DNA of 9,586 nucleotides from Synergistaceae bacterium UBA5560 (GTDB lineage: Bacteria; Synergistota; Synergistia; Synergistales; Aminiphilaceae). Below are positions 1 through 6,990 of this stretch, in pieces. The notes beneath the pieces are model-generated. The model worked only from the letters and a program-made list of their open reading frames with translations, was not told the origin of the DNA and did no database searches. The stretch is from the NCBI GenBank assembly GCA_002425685.1, contig DIMS01000119.1:1-9586 (forward strand), given 5' to 3'. The position numbers and the translations under genes are program-made. Every line of letters begins with the position of its first letter. Position 1 is the stretch's first letter.

Positions 1-719
1 GCGGGGCCTTCAAGCCCCGGTCTAACCCCTACTCCTTCCAGGGCATGGGCAACGAGGGCATCCGCCTGCTCTGCGAGGCCCGGAAGGAGACAGGGCTTCC
101 CCTGGTGACGGAGGTCATGGAGGCCGAATCGGTGGGGCTGCTCCTTCCCTTCGTGGACATCTTTCAGGTGGGGACCAGAAACATGCAGAACTACTCCCTC
201 CTCAAGGAACTGGGCAAGGTGGACAAACCGGTCCTTCTCAAGCGAGGCATGTCCGCCTCCATCGACGAGTGGCTCCAGGCGGCGGAGTACATCCTCGCGG
301 GGGGCAACTTCCGGGTCATCCTCTGCGAGCGGGGCATCCGCACCTTCGAGACCCGCACGCGGAACACGCTGGATCTCTCCGCCATCCCGGTGGTGAAGTC
401 CCTGAGCCATCTTCCCGTGGTGGTGGATCCCAGTCACGGCACGGGACACCGACACCTGGTGGCACCCATGTCCCTCGCGGCTCTCGCGGCGGGGGCGGAC
501 GGTCTCATCGTGGAGGTGCACTCCGATCCCGACAAGGCACTCTCCGACGGTCCCCAGTCTCTCAATCCCGCCCAGTTCGCGACGCTCATGGAGCAGATCG
601 AGGGAATGCTCTCCGCCCTCGGGCGGAGCGTTCTCCGGGCGGACGGCCTGGAAACGGCCTCCCGCCGGGGGTGCGGAGAAATGCCGCTGGCAACGCCGGT
701 GGCCTCGGGAGCGATCTGA
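1..719 (+). CDS. aroF: DAHP synthase, type I-beta (3' part, 5' end outside window)
   Basis: 3-Deoxy-D-arabino-heptulosonate-7-phosphate synthase condenses phosphoenolpyruvate and erythrose-4-phosphate, the committed cytoplasmic step of the shikimate pathway. The frame is open from base 3 and begins with GAFKPRSNPYSFQG, a hallmark of the type I-beta (Thermotoga/Bacillus-like) barrel, so the ATG at 45 is internal and not the start. About 238 residues are visible. Metal ligands are present: His in DPSHGTG (codon 435), Glu in VEVH (codon 513) and Asp in LSDGPQ (codon 546), with the 26- and 11-residue spacing I recall for T. maritima H272/E298/D309. The metal-binding Cys and any N-terminal regulatory (ferredoxin-like or ACT) domain lie before the window, so feedback control cannot be judged. 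The C-terminus runs about 27 residues past that of the Thermotoga enzyme. tyrA follows after 120 bases. Confidence 0.95.
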   Translation, partial: GAFKPRSNPYSFQGMGNEGIRLLCEARKETGLPLVTEVMEAESVGLLLPFVDIFQVGTRNMQNYSLLKELGKVDKPVLLKRGMSASIDEWLQAAEYILAGGNFRVILCERGIRTFETRTRNTLDLSAIPVVKSLSHLPVVVDPSHGTGHRHLVAPMSLAALAAGADGLIVEVHSDPDKALSDGPQSLNPAQFATLMEQIEGMLSALGRSVLRADGLETASRRGCGEMPLATPVASGAI

Positions 720-768
720 CGAAGCGCGAAGAGATCGGCGCGGACAGTGCGCCGGAGAGAGGACGAGA

Positions 769-805
769 GGACGCTCGCCCCAGAGACCGGGGTGGTGGTG
801 CGTCC
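769..805 (+). other. Two-tier hairpin in the aroF-tyrA spacer
   Basis: GGACGC (769-774) pairs with GCGTCC (800-805), and inside it CCCC (778-781) pairs with GGGG (789-792), separated by an asymmetric 3/7 internal loop. A smaller stem, CGGCGC/GCGCCG (736-741 and 749-754), lies just upstream. Neither is followed by a T-run, so neither looks like an intrinsic terminator. The structure ends 20 bases before the tyrA ribosome-binding site. It could be an intercistronic stability or processing element, or chance pairing in GC-rich DNA. Confidence 0.3.
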
Positions 806-824
806 GCTGAGGGAACGAGAACGT

Positions 825-832
825 AAGGAGGG
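825..832 (+). promoter_or_regulatory. Ribosome-binding site that decides the tyrA start
   Basis: AAGGAGGG is a near-perfect Shine-Dalgarno sequence 7 bases upstream of the ATG at 840. It argues against an upstream GTG at 747 in the same frame, which would add 31 arginine- and glutamate-rich residues unlike the family. Confidence 0.85.
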
Positions 833-839
833 CACGGTA

Positions 840-1769
840 ATGCGAATGAAACAGGCACATGTGGGTATTCTCGGGTTGGGACTTCTGGGTGGATCTCTCG
901 CGCTGCGACTCGGGGGATCGGGAGGCGTGCGGCGGGTTTCCGGATGGGATGCGGATCCGACGGTGCGGGCCGAGGCGGTCCGAAAGGGTATCGCCCATGT
1001 GCCGGAACATCTGGAGGACATGCTGCGCGGTGTGGATGTTCTCATCTTTGCCGTTCCCATGCGCTGCCTGGAGGAGGCGAATCGCCGGGTCCTTGGAGCG
1101 CTCCGGCGGAACGCCGGAATCGGTTTCTCCGAATGGCCGGACCTGGCTCCGATGGAACCCCTCGAGGGACCCCGGGTCGTGATGGATCTCTCCAGCGCCA
1201 AGGTGGAGCCGGGAGAGCTGCTTCGCGGAACCTGGAGGAGCCGTTACGTGGGGTTTCATCCCATGGCGGGAAAAGAAAACGGCGGCATTGCCAACGCCGC
1301 GCCGGATCTTTTCGAGGGGGCCTGCTGCGCGGTGGTGCCTTTTGCGGAGACCTCCGAAGAGGCCCTGGCCGCGGCGGAGGAACTCGCGCCCCTTCTCGGC
1401 GCCGAGGCTGTTCAGGTGGATCCCGACGAGCACGACGCCATCGTCGCCACGGTGAGTCATCTCCCTCTTCTCACGGCGGCGGCCATGGTGCTTACCGCGA
1501 AGGCGGAGGAAAAATCCCACGCGGCCCTTGCCGCCCTCGCTGCCGGAGGGTTTCGGGACGCCACGAGAGTGGCGTCCGGACCGGCCTGGCTGGGGACGGA
1601 CATGGTGGACGCCAACGGAGACCAGATCCGGCGCGTGGCGGAGCGGTTCATTGCCTCCCTGAAGGAGATGCTCGCCCTGCCGAAGAAGGAGCTGGAGGCC
1701 CTTCTCGCCGAGGCCGCGAATGCCCGGGATGGTCTGGTTACGGTGGTCCACAAGGGGAGGGCCGCATGA
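840..1769 (+). CDS. tyrA: Prephenate dehydrogenase (TyrA family)
   Basis: Oxidatively decarboxylates prephenate to 4-hydroxyphenylpyruvate, the tyrosine branch after chorismate; use of arogenate cannot be excluded. The 309-residue product starts with a dinucleotide-binding GLGLLG at residues 12-17. HPMAG at 140-144 carries the catalytic His, SHLP at 206-209 a substrate-binding His, and Arg243 in DATRVASG matches the prephenate-carboxylate Arg of the family (H147, H217 and R250 in Aquifex, from memory). The usual DVGSxK element appears as DLSSAK at 116-121 and sits later than normal because of extra residues at about 91-112. There is no fused chorismate mutase and no obvious C-terminal ACT domain. 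The start at 840 follows a strong ribosome-binding site. The TGA overlaps the aroA ATG as ATGA. Confidence 0.93.
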   Translation: MRMKQAHVGILGLGLLGGSLALRLGGSGGVRRVSGWDADPTVRAEAVRKGIAHVPEHLEDMLRGVDVLIFAVPMRCLEEANRRVLGALRRNAGIGFSEWPDLAPMEPLEGPRVVMDLSSAKVEPGELLRGTWRSRYVGFHPMAGKENGGIANAAPDLFEGACCAVVPFAETSEEALAAAEELAPLLGAEAVQVDPDEHDAIVATVSHLPLLTAAAMVLTAKAEEKSHAALAALAAGGFRDATRVASGPAWLGTDMVDANGDQIRRVAERFIASLKEMLALPKKELEALLAEAANARDGLVTVVHKGRAA

Positions 1770-3064
1770 GGCGCGTTGTTCCCGCTCACTCCGTCCAGGG
1801 GACCGTAGCGCTTCCCGGGGACAAGTCCGTCTCTCATCGGGCAGCTCTTCTCGGCGCTCTGTCGGTGGAGGGCGTGACGGTGACGAATTTCTCCGGAGGT
1901 GCGGATTGCGCGTCCACACTCGCCTGTCTGGAGAAGATGGGGGTGACGGTCCGTCGCTGCGATCCGGGAACGGTGCACATCGCCCGAAACGAGGCGTTCC
2001 TGGAGCCCGGGGATGTGCTCGATGCGGGCAACTCCGGAACGACGGCGAGAACGCTCTGCGGTCTTCTGGCGGGAGTTCCGGGCCTCTACGCGGTGCTCTC
2101 GGGAGACGAGAGCCTGCGGCGGCGCCCCATGGGGCGTGTGGTGGACCCTCTCCGGGTCATGGGGGCCCGCATCGACGGGCGCGCCGGAGGCGCCTCGCTG
2201 CCGCTCTGCATCAAGGGGACGCGCCTTACGGGAGGAACACATCGCCTGCAGATCGCGAGCGCTCAGGTGAAGACCGCCCTCCTGCTCTCGGGACTCTCCG
2301 CCTCGGAACCCACCACCATCGTGGAGCCCCTTGGAACGCGGGACCACACGGAACGGCTTTTCGACTTCCTCGGTGTTCCCTGCACCAGGCGGGACGATGC
2401 CGTCACGATCTTTCCCTGCGAAGAGGTGCGGGGGGGCACTTGGCGTATCCCCGGGGATGTCTCCGCCGCAGCGTTCTGGCTCGTGGCGGCGGCTCTCCTT
2501 CCGGATTCGGAGGTGCGCCTTCCCGGGTGCGGACTCAACCCGACCCGGACGGGAATGCTGTCGGTGCTCCGGCGCATGGGGCTCGCCATTGAGGTGACGG
2601 AGGAAGACTGCTCCGGCGGGGAGCCCGTGGGGGATCTCCTGGTACGGAGTGCTTCCCTCGAAGGAACGAAGGTGTTTTCCGAGGAAATTCCTTCCCTCGT
2701 GGACGAACTGCCCGTGCTCGCCGTGGCGGCCACCCAGGCGAAGGGGATCACGGAGATTCGCGGCGCGAAGGAGCTTCGCGTGAAAGAGTGCGATCGCATC
2801 GCCGCCATGGCGGAGGGCTTGAGGACGCTCGGAGCGGATGTGGAGGAGCTGGAGGACGGATGGATCCTTCGCGGGCCGGTGCGCCTTTCCGGAGGGCGGG
2901 TGCGCAGTTTCGGAGATCACCGCATCGCCATGGCCTTCGCCGTGGCGGGGCTTGCCGCGACGGGACCGGTGGAGATCGACGATCCCGCCTGCGTGGACAT
3001 TTCCTATCCCGCCTTCTTCGAGACCTTGGAAACTCTTGTCTGTCGGGAGTGTGCCGTCTTATGA
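1766..3064 (+). CDS. aroA: EPSP synthase (3-phosphoshikimate 1-carboxyvinyltransferase), class II motifs
   Basis: Transfers the enolpyruvyl group of phosphoenolpyruvate to shikimate-3-phosphate, the sixth step of the pathway; cytoplasmic. The 432 residues are normal for the family. PGDKSVSHR lies at 17-25, DAGNSGTTAR at 86-95, SAQVK at 165-169, RDHTE at 192-196 and NPTR at 258-261. Asp313 in DELP and Lys340-Glu341 in KECDR match catalytic E. coli D313 and E341. GDHRIAM lies near the C-terminus. GDKS, SAQxK, RxHxE and NxTR together are the signature described for class II, often glyphosate-tolerant, EPSP synthases, although the Gly of NSGT that is Ala in CP4 is retained. The ATG overlaps the tyrA stop and is preceded by GGGGAGGG at 1754-1761. 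An in-frame upstream extension across tyrA has no family similarity and was discarded. Confidence 0.97.
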   Translation: MRRVVPAHSVQGTVALPGDKSVSHRAALLGALSVEGVTVTNFSGGADCASTLACLEKMGVTVRRCDPGTVHIARNEAFLEPGDVLDAGNSGTTARTLCGLLAGVPGLYAVLSGDESLRRRPMGRVVDPLRVMGARIDGRAGGASLPLCIKGTRLTGGTHRLQIASAQVKTALLLSGLSASEPTTIVEPLGTRDHTERLFDFLGVPCTRRDDAVTIFPCEEVRGGTWRIPGDVSAAAFWLVAAALLPDSEVRLPGCGLNPTRTGMLSVLRRMGLAIEVTEEDCSGGEPVGDLLVRSASLEGTKVFSEEIPSLVDELPVLAVAATQAKGITEIRGAKELRVKECDRIAAMAEGLRTLGADVEELEDGWILRGPVRLSGGRVRSFGDHRIAMAFAVAGLAATGPVEIDDPACVDISYPAFFETLETLVCRECAVL

Positions 3065-4227
3065 CCCTGCGTTTCCTCACCAGTGGAGAATCCCACGGAC
3101 GGGGATTGCTCGTCGTCGTGGAAGGTTTCCCCGCGGGGCTTGCTCTCGCGCTTGAGGATCTGGAGGGCGAACTCGTCCGTCGCCGCCGCGGCTACGGACG
3201 CGGTCCGCGCATGGCGCTGGAGCGCGACGCCGTGCAGGTCTGGGGAGGGCTCCGAAACGGGCGTACCACGGGGGCTCCCGTCGGGTTGTCCCTGGACAAC
3301 GCCGAGGCCGCTCTCTGGGAGGCCGCCCTCGGTCCTTGGTACAACGATCCCGAGGCGGCCTGGGCGCGGCGCATCACCGCCCCTCGCCCCGGGCACGCCG
3401 ACCTTGCGGGGGCTGTGAAGTACGGGCACGAGGAGTTTCGGGACGTTCTCGAACGCGCCAGCGCACGCACCACCGCTCCCCGCACCCTCGCGGGAGCGCT
3501 GGCACGGCGCCTTTTGGCGGAGCTGGACGTGGACGTGGCCGGAGCTGTGGACGCCATCGGCGGGGTCCTGGTGCGGCTTCCCGAAGATGACGAGGGATGG
3601 CGTACCGCGAGGAATTCCTCCCTGGGGTGTGCCTTTTCCGAGGACGAAAAGGCCGTCGAGGAACGGATCCGTGCCGCGAAGGAGGCGGGGGACAGCCTTG
3701 GAGGAACCTTCGTGGTTGCCCTCCGGAACGTTCCCGCCGGAATCGGCAGCGGCGTGGAATGGGACCGGCGCCTGGACGGACGTTTCGGCGCGGCCCTCCT
3801 TGCCGTTCCCGGTATCAAGGGAGTGGAGATCGGCGACGGTTTCGCCGCCGCCGGAACGGAGGGCAGTGCCGTGCACGACGAGATAATCGTCCGGGACGGG
3901 CGCTGGGAGCGCCTCTCCAACCGCGCGGGGGGCATCGAGGGAGGCATGACCAACGGGTGTGAGGTTGTCCTTCGGGCGGCCATGAAGCCCATTCCCACCC
4001 TGGTGAAGCCCCTGCGCTCCTACGATGTGGAGACAAAAAAGCCCGCTTCGGCCCACGCGGAGCGCAGTGACGTCTGCGCCGTTCCGGCGGCCTGCGTGGT
4101 GGCGGAGAACATGGCCGCCTGGGTTCTGGCGTCGGCGATACTGGAACAGTTCGGCGGCGACACGATGGAGGAGCTGCGGGAACGGGTGGCCGCCCATAGG
4201 GAGCGGGCCGCGAGGTGGCTTCTGTGA
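3061..4227 (+). CDS. aroC: Chorismate synthase
   Basis: Eliminates phosphate from EPSP to give chorismate, the seventh and last common step, using reduced FMN. The 388-residue length matches the Bacillus/Thermotoga form. Family signatures are in order: SGESHG with His12, PGHAD with His112, ERASARTTAPRT (about 125-136), and RSDVCAVPA with Arg335 and Asp337. The two histidines correspond to the catalytic acid residues of the family. In the middle signature the common ARET is ART-T (Glu to Thr), at a position that I recall as variable in the family pattern. The ATG overlaps the aroA stop as ATGA. The nearest ribosome-binding-like GGGAG is 11 bases away, so translation is probably coupled to aroA. 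The source of reduced flavin is not encoded here. Confidence 0.97.
   Translation: MTLRFLTSGESHGRGLLVVVEGFPAGLALALEDLEGELVRRRRGYGRGPRMALERDAVQVWGGLRNGRTTGAPVGLSLDNAEAALWEAALGPWYNDPEAAWARRITAPRPGHADLAGAVKYGHEEFRDVLERASARTTAPRTLAGALARRLLAELDVDVAGAVDAIGGVLVRLPEDDEGWRTARNSSLGCAFSEDEKAVEERIRAAKEAGDSLGGTFVVALRNVPAGIGSGVEWDRRLDGRFGAALLAVPGIKGVEIGDGFAAAGTEGSAVHDEIIVRDGRWERLSNRAGGIEGGMTNGCEVVLRAAMKPIPTLVKPLRSYDVETKKPASAHAERSDVCAVPAACVVAENMAAWVLASAILEQFGGDTMEELRERVAAHRERAARWLL
4212..4218 (+). promoter_or_regulatory. Ribosome-binding site for the aroKB GTG start
   Basis: GAGGTGG lies inside the end of aroC, 5 bases before the GTG at 4224. That GTG overlaps the aroC TGA as GTGA. This favours 4224 over the in-frame GTG at 4215, which lies within this site. 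Confidence 0.55.
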
Positions 4228-5933
4228 AGAAGGAACGGACGGAGACGCCTCCGGAGACGTCGCGGAGAACGATCCATGTCGATCCTCCCGCCGCTGCGGG
4301 TCGCCCTGGGCTTTCCTGCCCCGTCTTTCTCGGCGGATTCATGGCCTCGGGTAAGACCACGGTGGGGCGCCTTCTGGCGGAACACCTCGGCGTTCCCTTT
4401 CTGGATACGGACGATCTGGTGGAGCGCCTCGCCGGACTCTCCGTGGCGGAACTTTTCGCCCGCCGGGGCGAGGCCGTATTTCGCGCTCTCGAGGCGGAGG
4501 CGGTGAAGGAACTTCTGCCGCTGCGAAACGTCGTGGTGGCCCTCGGCGGAGGTGTGCCGACGAATCGCGAACTGCGTTCCCTGCTTCTGGAGCGAGGCTT
4601 TCTGGCCATGCTCTCCGTCTCGGCGTCCACGGCGCTCTTCCGGGCGGGTGCGTCCGGATCGCGCCCTTTGCTCGATCCGGGAAGCGCGGAGGTTCTTCTT
4701 GCCTCCCGGGCGGAGGCCTACGTGTCGGGGCACGTGACGGTGGACACGGAGGAGCGCACCCCCTCGGAGGTGGCGACGGTCCTTCTGCACCTTCTCGAGG
4801 AAAAGGGAATTCTCGAAAAGAATGCTCTTTCCGGAAGGGGGCGCGAGACGCTCCGGAAGACTGTTTCCGGAGCACACGACGGAGAGCCCGCCAGGGTTTT
4901 CGTGGGAGAGGGGCTCCTCTCCCGGCTTTCCGAGCTGGTTCCGACCCTTCCGCTCGAGGGTCCCTTCGTGGTGAGCGATCACCTTGTTGGCCCCCTCTTC
5001 GGAGACCGCGTGAGACCCTTGCGGGGACTGCACCTCCTTCCCCGGGGGGAAGAGGCGAAGAGCCTGGATCAGGTACGGTCTCTCTATGATGCCTTTGCGG
5101 AGGCCGGGATCGACCGGGGTGACTGCATCGCCGCCCTCGGCGGCGGCACCGTGGGGGATGCGGCGGGTTTCGCCGCCGCCACCTGGCTCCGGGGAATCGC
5201 TTTTCTCCAGTGTCCTACCACGCTGCTCGCCATGGTGGACAGCAGCCTGGGAGGCAAGGTGGGGGTGAACCTTCCCCAGGGCAAGAATCTTGTGGGCGCC
5301 TTCTATTCTCCCGTGGCGACCGTCATGGATGTGGCCACGCTGCGGACGCTCCCCGACGAGGACTTCCGCCAGGGTTTGGCCGAGGTCGTCAAGTACGGCG
5401 TCGGCGAGGACCAGGACTTCCTCGGGGAACTCTCGGAGAAGCGGGAGGCGATCTCCCGGCGCGATCCCGAGACCCTCGTCCGCCTTGTGCGGAAGTGCGC
5501 TCTGCTCAAGACCGCCGTGGTGGCCGAGGACGAAAAGGAAACCTCGGGTGTTCGGGCCCGGCTGAACCTGGGGCACACCGTGGGACATGCCCTGGAGGGC
5601 GCCTCCGAGTATGCCTGGCGTCACGGCGACGCCGTTGCGGCGGGGCTCGTGGTTGCCCTGGAGATGGGAAAACGGCGCGGGACCTGCAGTACCGCCTTTG
5701 CGGAGACCGTGGCGGAACTGCTCCGATTCTTCGGACTCCCGGATCGCCCCGACCACTCCTGGGAGGAACTGCTTCCCTTCCTCGCCCGGGACAAGAAATT
5801 CCGCAGAGGTGTTCCTCTTCTGGTGCTTCCCCGGGAAAAGGGAACGTGCACTCTGGAGGAATGTTCCCTCGAAGAGTTGCGGCGGGCCTACGAGACCGTT
5901 TCCGGAGGAAGAGACTCCGTCGCGTCCTCCTGA
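4224..5933 (+). CDS. aroKB: Bifunctional shikimate kinase / 3-dehydroquinate synthase fusion
   Basis: One 569-residue protein carries step five (ATP-dependent phosphorylation of shikimate) and step two (DAHP to 3-dehydroquinate, NAD+ and divalent metal). The kinase spans about 33-195: Walker A GFMASGKT at 38-45, shikimate-binding Asp61/Asp63 in DTDD, Arg87 in VFRALE, GGG at 108-110 and lid Arg147 in SRPLL. The AroB domain spans about 215-560: GGGTVGD, DSSLGGKVGVN, then metal ligands Glu387 (LAEVVKYG), His451 (LGHTVGH) and His467 (WRHGD). The 16-residue gap between these histidines equals that of the Aspergillus enzyme. Both active sites look intact. A charged, Pro-rich stretch of about 32 residues precedes the kinase and a linker of about 20 joins the domains. 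The start is GTG; GTG 4215 (572 residues) is the alternative. The same fusion order is, as I recall, known in Thermotoga. Confidence 0.95.
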   Translation: MKKERTETPPETSRRTIHVDPPAAAGRPGLSCPVFLGGFMASGKTTVGRLLAEHLGVPFLDTDDLVERLAGLSVAELFARRGEAVFRALEAEAVKELLPLRNVVVALGGGVPTNRELRSLLLERGFLAMLSVSASTALFRAGASGSRPLLDPGSAEVLLASRAEAYVSGHVTVDTEERTPSEVATVLLHLLEEKGILEKNALSGRGRETLRKTVSGAHDGEPARVFVGEGLLSRLSELVPTLPLEGPFVVSDHLVGPLFGDRVRPLRGLHLLPRGEEAKSLDQVRSLYDAFAEAGIDRGDCIAALGGGTVGDAAGFAAATWLRGIAFLQCPTTLLAMVDSSLGGKVGVNLPQGKNLVGAFYSPVATVMDVATLRTLPDEDFRQGLAEVVKYGVGEDQDFLGELSEKREAISRRDPETLVRLVRKCALLKTAVVAEDEKETSGVRARLNLGHTVGHALEGASEYAWRHGDAVAAGLVVALEMGKRRGTCSTAFAETVAELLRFFGLPDRPDHSWEELLPFLARDKKFRRGVPLLVLPREKGTCTLEECSLEELRRAYETVSGGRDSVASS

Positions 5934-5987
5934 CCGGCTCCGGGACACGGATGGACCGTCGTAGGTGTTTCGTTGCCGCACGCGTGG

Positions 5988-6024
5988 ACGGCGAAGTGTC
6001 CTTCCGGGGGTGCTTCGCCGTTTT
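5988..6024 (+). terminator. Intrinsic terminator after aroKB
   Basis: ACGGCGAAG (5988-5996) and CTTCGCCGT (6013-6021) are perfect 9-bp inverted repeats. G-T pairs and CC/GG pairing can extend the stem inward, leaving a small loop. The stem runs directly into TTTT (6021-6024). It lies 54 bases after the aroKB stop and 43 bases before aroD. It most likely ends the aroF-tyrA-aroA-aroC-aroKB transcript, or makes aroD expression depend partly on read-through. Confidence 0.7.
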
Positions 6025-6041
6025 CCACGCTGTGGTATCGT
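6014..6041 (+). promoter_or_regulatory. Possible weak promoter for aroD
   Basis: TATCGT at 6036-6041 is preceded by TG one base away (TGGTATCGT), an extended -10 type element. A poor -35 candidate, TTCGCC (6014-6019), lies 16 bases upstream and overlaps the terminator stem. It is positioned to give a very short leader before the ribosome-binding site at 6054. This is a pattern judgement only. Confidence 0.3.
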
Positions 6042-6067
6042 ATGTCCGAGAGAGGGAGGAACGGGAA

Positions 6068-6853
6068 ATGCGCGTGATGCCCACGAGATCCCTGACGGCA
6101 AGGGGCAAGGTTCTGGGAGGGGAGCGTCCTCTCGTGTGCGTGCCCCTCGTGGGGAGAACGCCGGAGGGCGTTCTGGAGGAAGCACGGACCGTTGCCGCCG
6201 CCGCGCCGGATCTTCTGGAGGTGCGGGCGGATGCCTGGGAATGCGCGGAGCGGACCGGCGAGGCGATGGCACTTCTGGCCCGTCTTCGGGAGAGTGTGGA
6301 ACATCTTCCGCTCCTTTTCACCTGCAGGAGTGCCGCCGAGGGAGGCTTCCGCCCCGTCGGCGAGGACGCCCGAACTCGCCTCTTCCATGCGGCCGTGGAA
6401 GAACGGCTCGTGGACTTCGTGGATCTGGAGCTCTCCTGCGGTCGGGAGCGCCTTGCAGCGCTGAAGCGCCGCGCCGCGGAGCGGGGGATTTTTCTCGTCG
6501 TCTCCTTCCACGATTTCGAGGGAACGCCCTCCCGGGAGGCGCTTCTCGCCACCGTCGCCGCCCAGGTGGAGGCGGGAGCGGATGTGGCCAAGGTGGCGGT
6601 CATGCCGCAGCGCCCCGAGGACGTGCTCACGCTTCTCGCGGCGACCCTGGAGGCACGACGCCTCTTTCCCGAGACACCCCTCGTCACCGTGTCCATGGGA
6701 GAACTCGGCGCGGCGAGCCGCGTCATGGGATGGCTCTGCGGCTCCGACCTGACTTTTGCGGTGGGGACCGCCGCTTCCGCGCCGGGGCAGATTCCTCTGG
6801 CGGCACTCCGCGGGGTGAACGATGTGCTGCTGTCCCCGGAAGATTCCGCCTGA
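6068..6853 (+). CDS. aroD: 3-Dehydroquinate dehydratase, type I
   Basis: Dehydrates 3-dehydroquinate to 3-dehydroshikimate (step three) through a Schiff base; cytoplasmic. The product has 261 residues against about 252 for E. coli. With a constant offset of 5 every recalled catalytic residue is found: Glu51 and Arg53 in LEVRAD (E46, R48), His148 in VSFHDF (H143), Schiff-base Lys175 in VAKVAV (K170), Arg218 in GAASR (R213), and Ser237 and Gln241 in ASAPGQ (S232, Q236). It is therefore a type I enzyme, not the unrelated type II AroQ. GGGAGGA at 6054-6060 lies 7 bases before the ATG. A second in-frame ATG at 6077 is less well placed, and the long open frame upstream has no family similarity. A terminator-like hairpin separates it from aroKB, so it may be its own transcription unit. 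Confidence 0.96.
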   Translation: MRVMPTRSLTARGKVLGGERPLVCVPLVGRTPEGVLEEARTVAAAAPDLLEVRADAWECAERTGEAMALLARLRESVEHLPLLFTCRSAAEGGFRPVGEDARTRLFHAAVEERLVDFVDLELSCGRERLAALKRRAAERGIFLVVSFHDFEGTPSREALLATVAAQVEAGADVAKVAVMPQRPEDVLTLLAATLEARRLFPETPLVTVSMGELGAASRVMGWLCGSDLTFAVGTAASAPGQIPLAALRGVNDVLLSPEDSA

Positions 6854-6890
6854 CGCGGCAATTCCTCCTCTCGGAAAGGGTGCGGAACGA

Positions 6891-6930
6891 AGCCGGCGGA
6901 GGTCACTCGGGAGCCGGCTCCGTCTCTGTT
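6891..6930 (+). terminator. Weak terminator-like hairpin after aroD
   Basis: AGCCGGC (6891-6897) can pair with GCCGGCT (6913-6919) across a 15-base loop. A moderately T-rich stretch follows (CCGTCTCTGTT). The right arm also lies in a perfect 12-bp palindrome, GGAGCCGGCTCC (6910-6921), which could instead be a protein-binding site. The position between aroD and the next promoter fits a terminator, but the T-run is poor. Confidence 0.4.
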
Positions 6931-6933
6931 GCG

Positions 6934-6962
6934 TTTAAAGCGACAATCCAAACTTCTATAGA
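6934..6962 (+). promoter_or_regulatory. Probable sigma-70-type promoter for the lyase-aroE unit
   Basis: TTTAAA (6934-6939, four of six match TTGACA) and TATAGA (6957-6962, four of six match TATAAT) are separated by exactly 17 bases. They lie in a locally AT-rich stretch that stands out from the GC-rich surroundings. Transcription would start near 6969 and leave a leader of about 110 bases before the GTG at 7079. Confidence 0.5.
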
Positions 6963-6990
6963 GATGAAGAGGATATCCGACGTCGCGCAT

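Noticed and set aside
944..1765. In-frame upstream extension of aroA across tyrA
   Set aside because: The added 274 residues are Gly/Arg-rich shadow sequence of tyrA, and the family N-terminus and ribosome-binding site fit the ATG at 1766.
5210..6067. In-frame upstream extension of aroD
   Set aside because: It overlaps aroKB out of frame and has no AroD similarity; ATG 6068 with GGGAGGA fits the family start.
4020..6272. Long minus-strand open frame (750 codons) opposite aroC, aroKB and aroD
   Set aside because: It is antisense to genes with complete family motifs, its composition is Arg/Pro/Gly-rich and repetitive, and it has no recognisable domain. Such frames are expected in GC-rich coding DNA.
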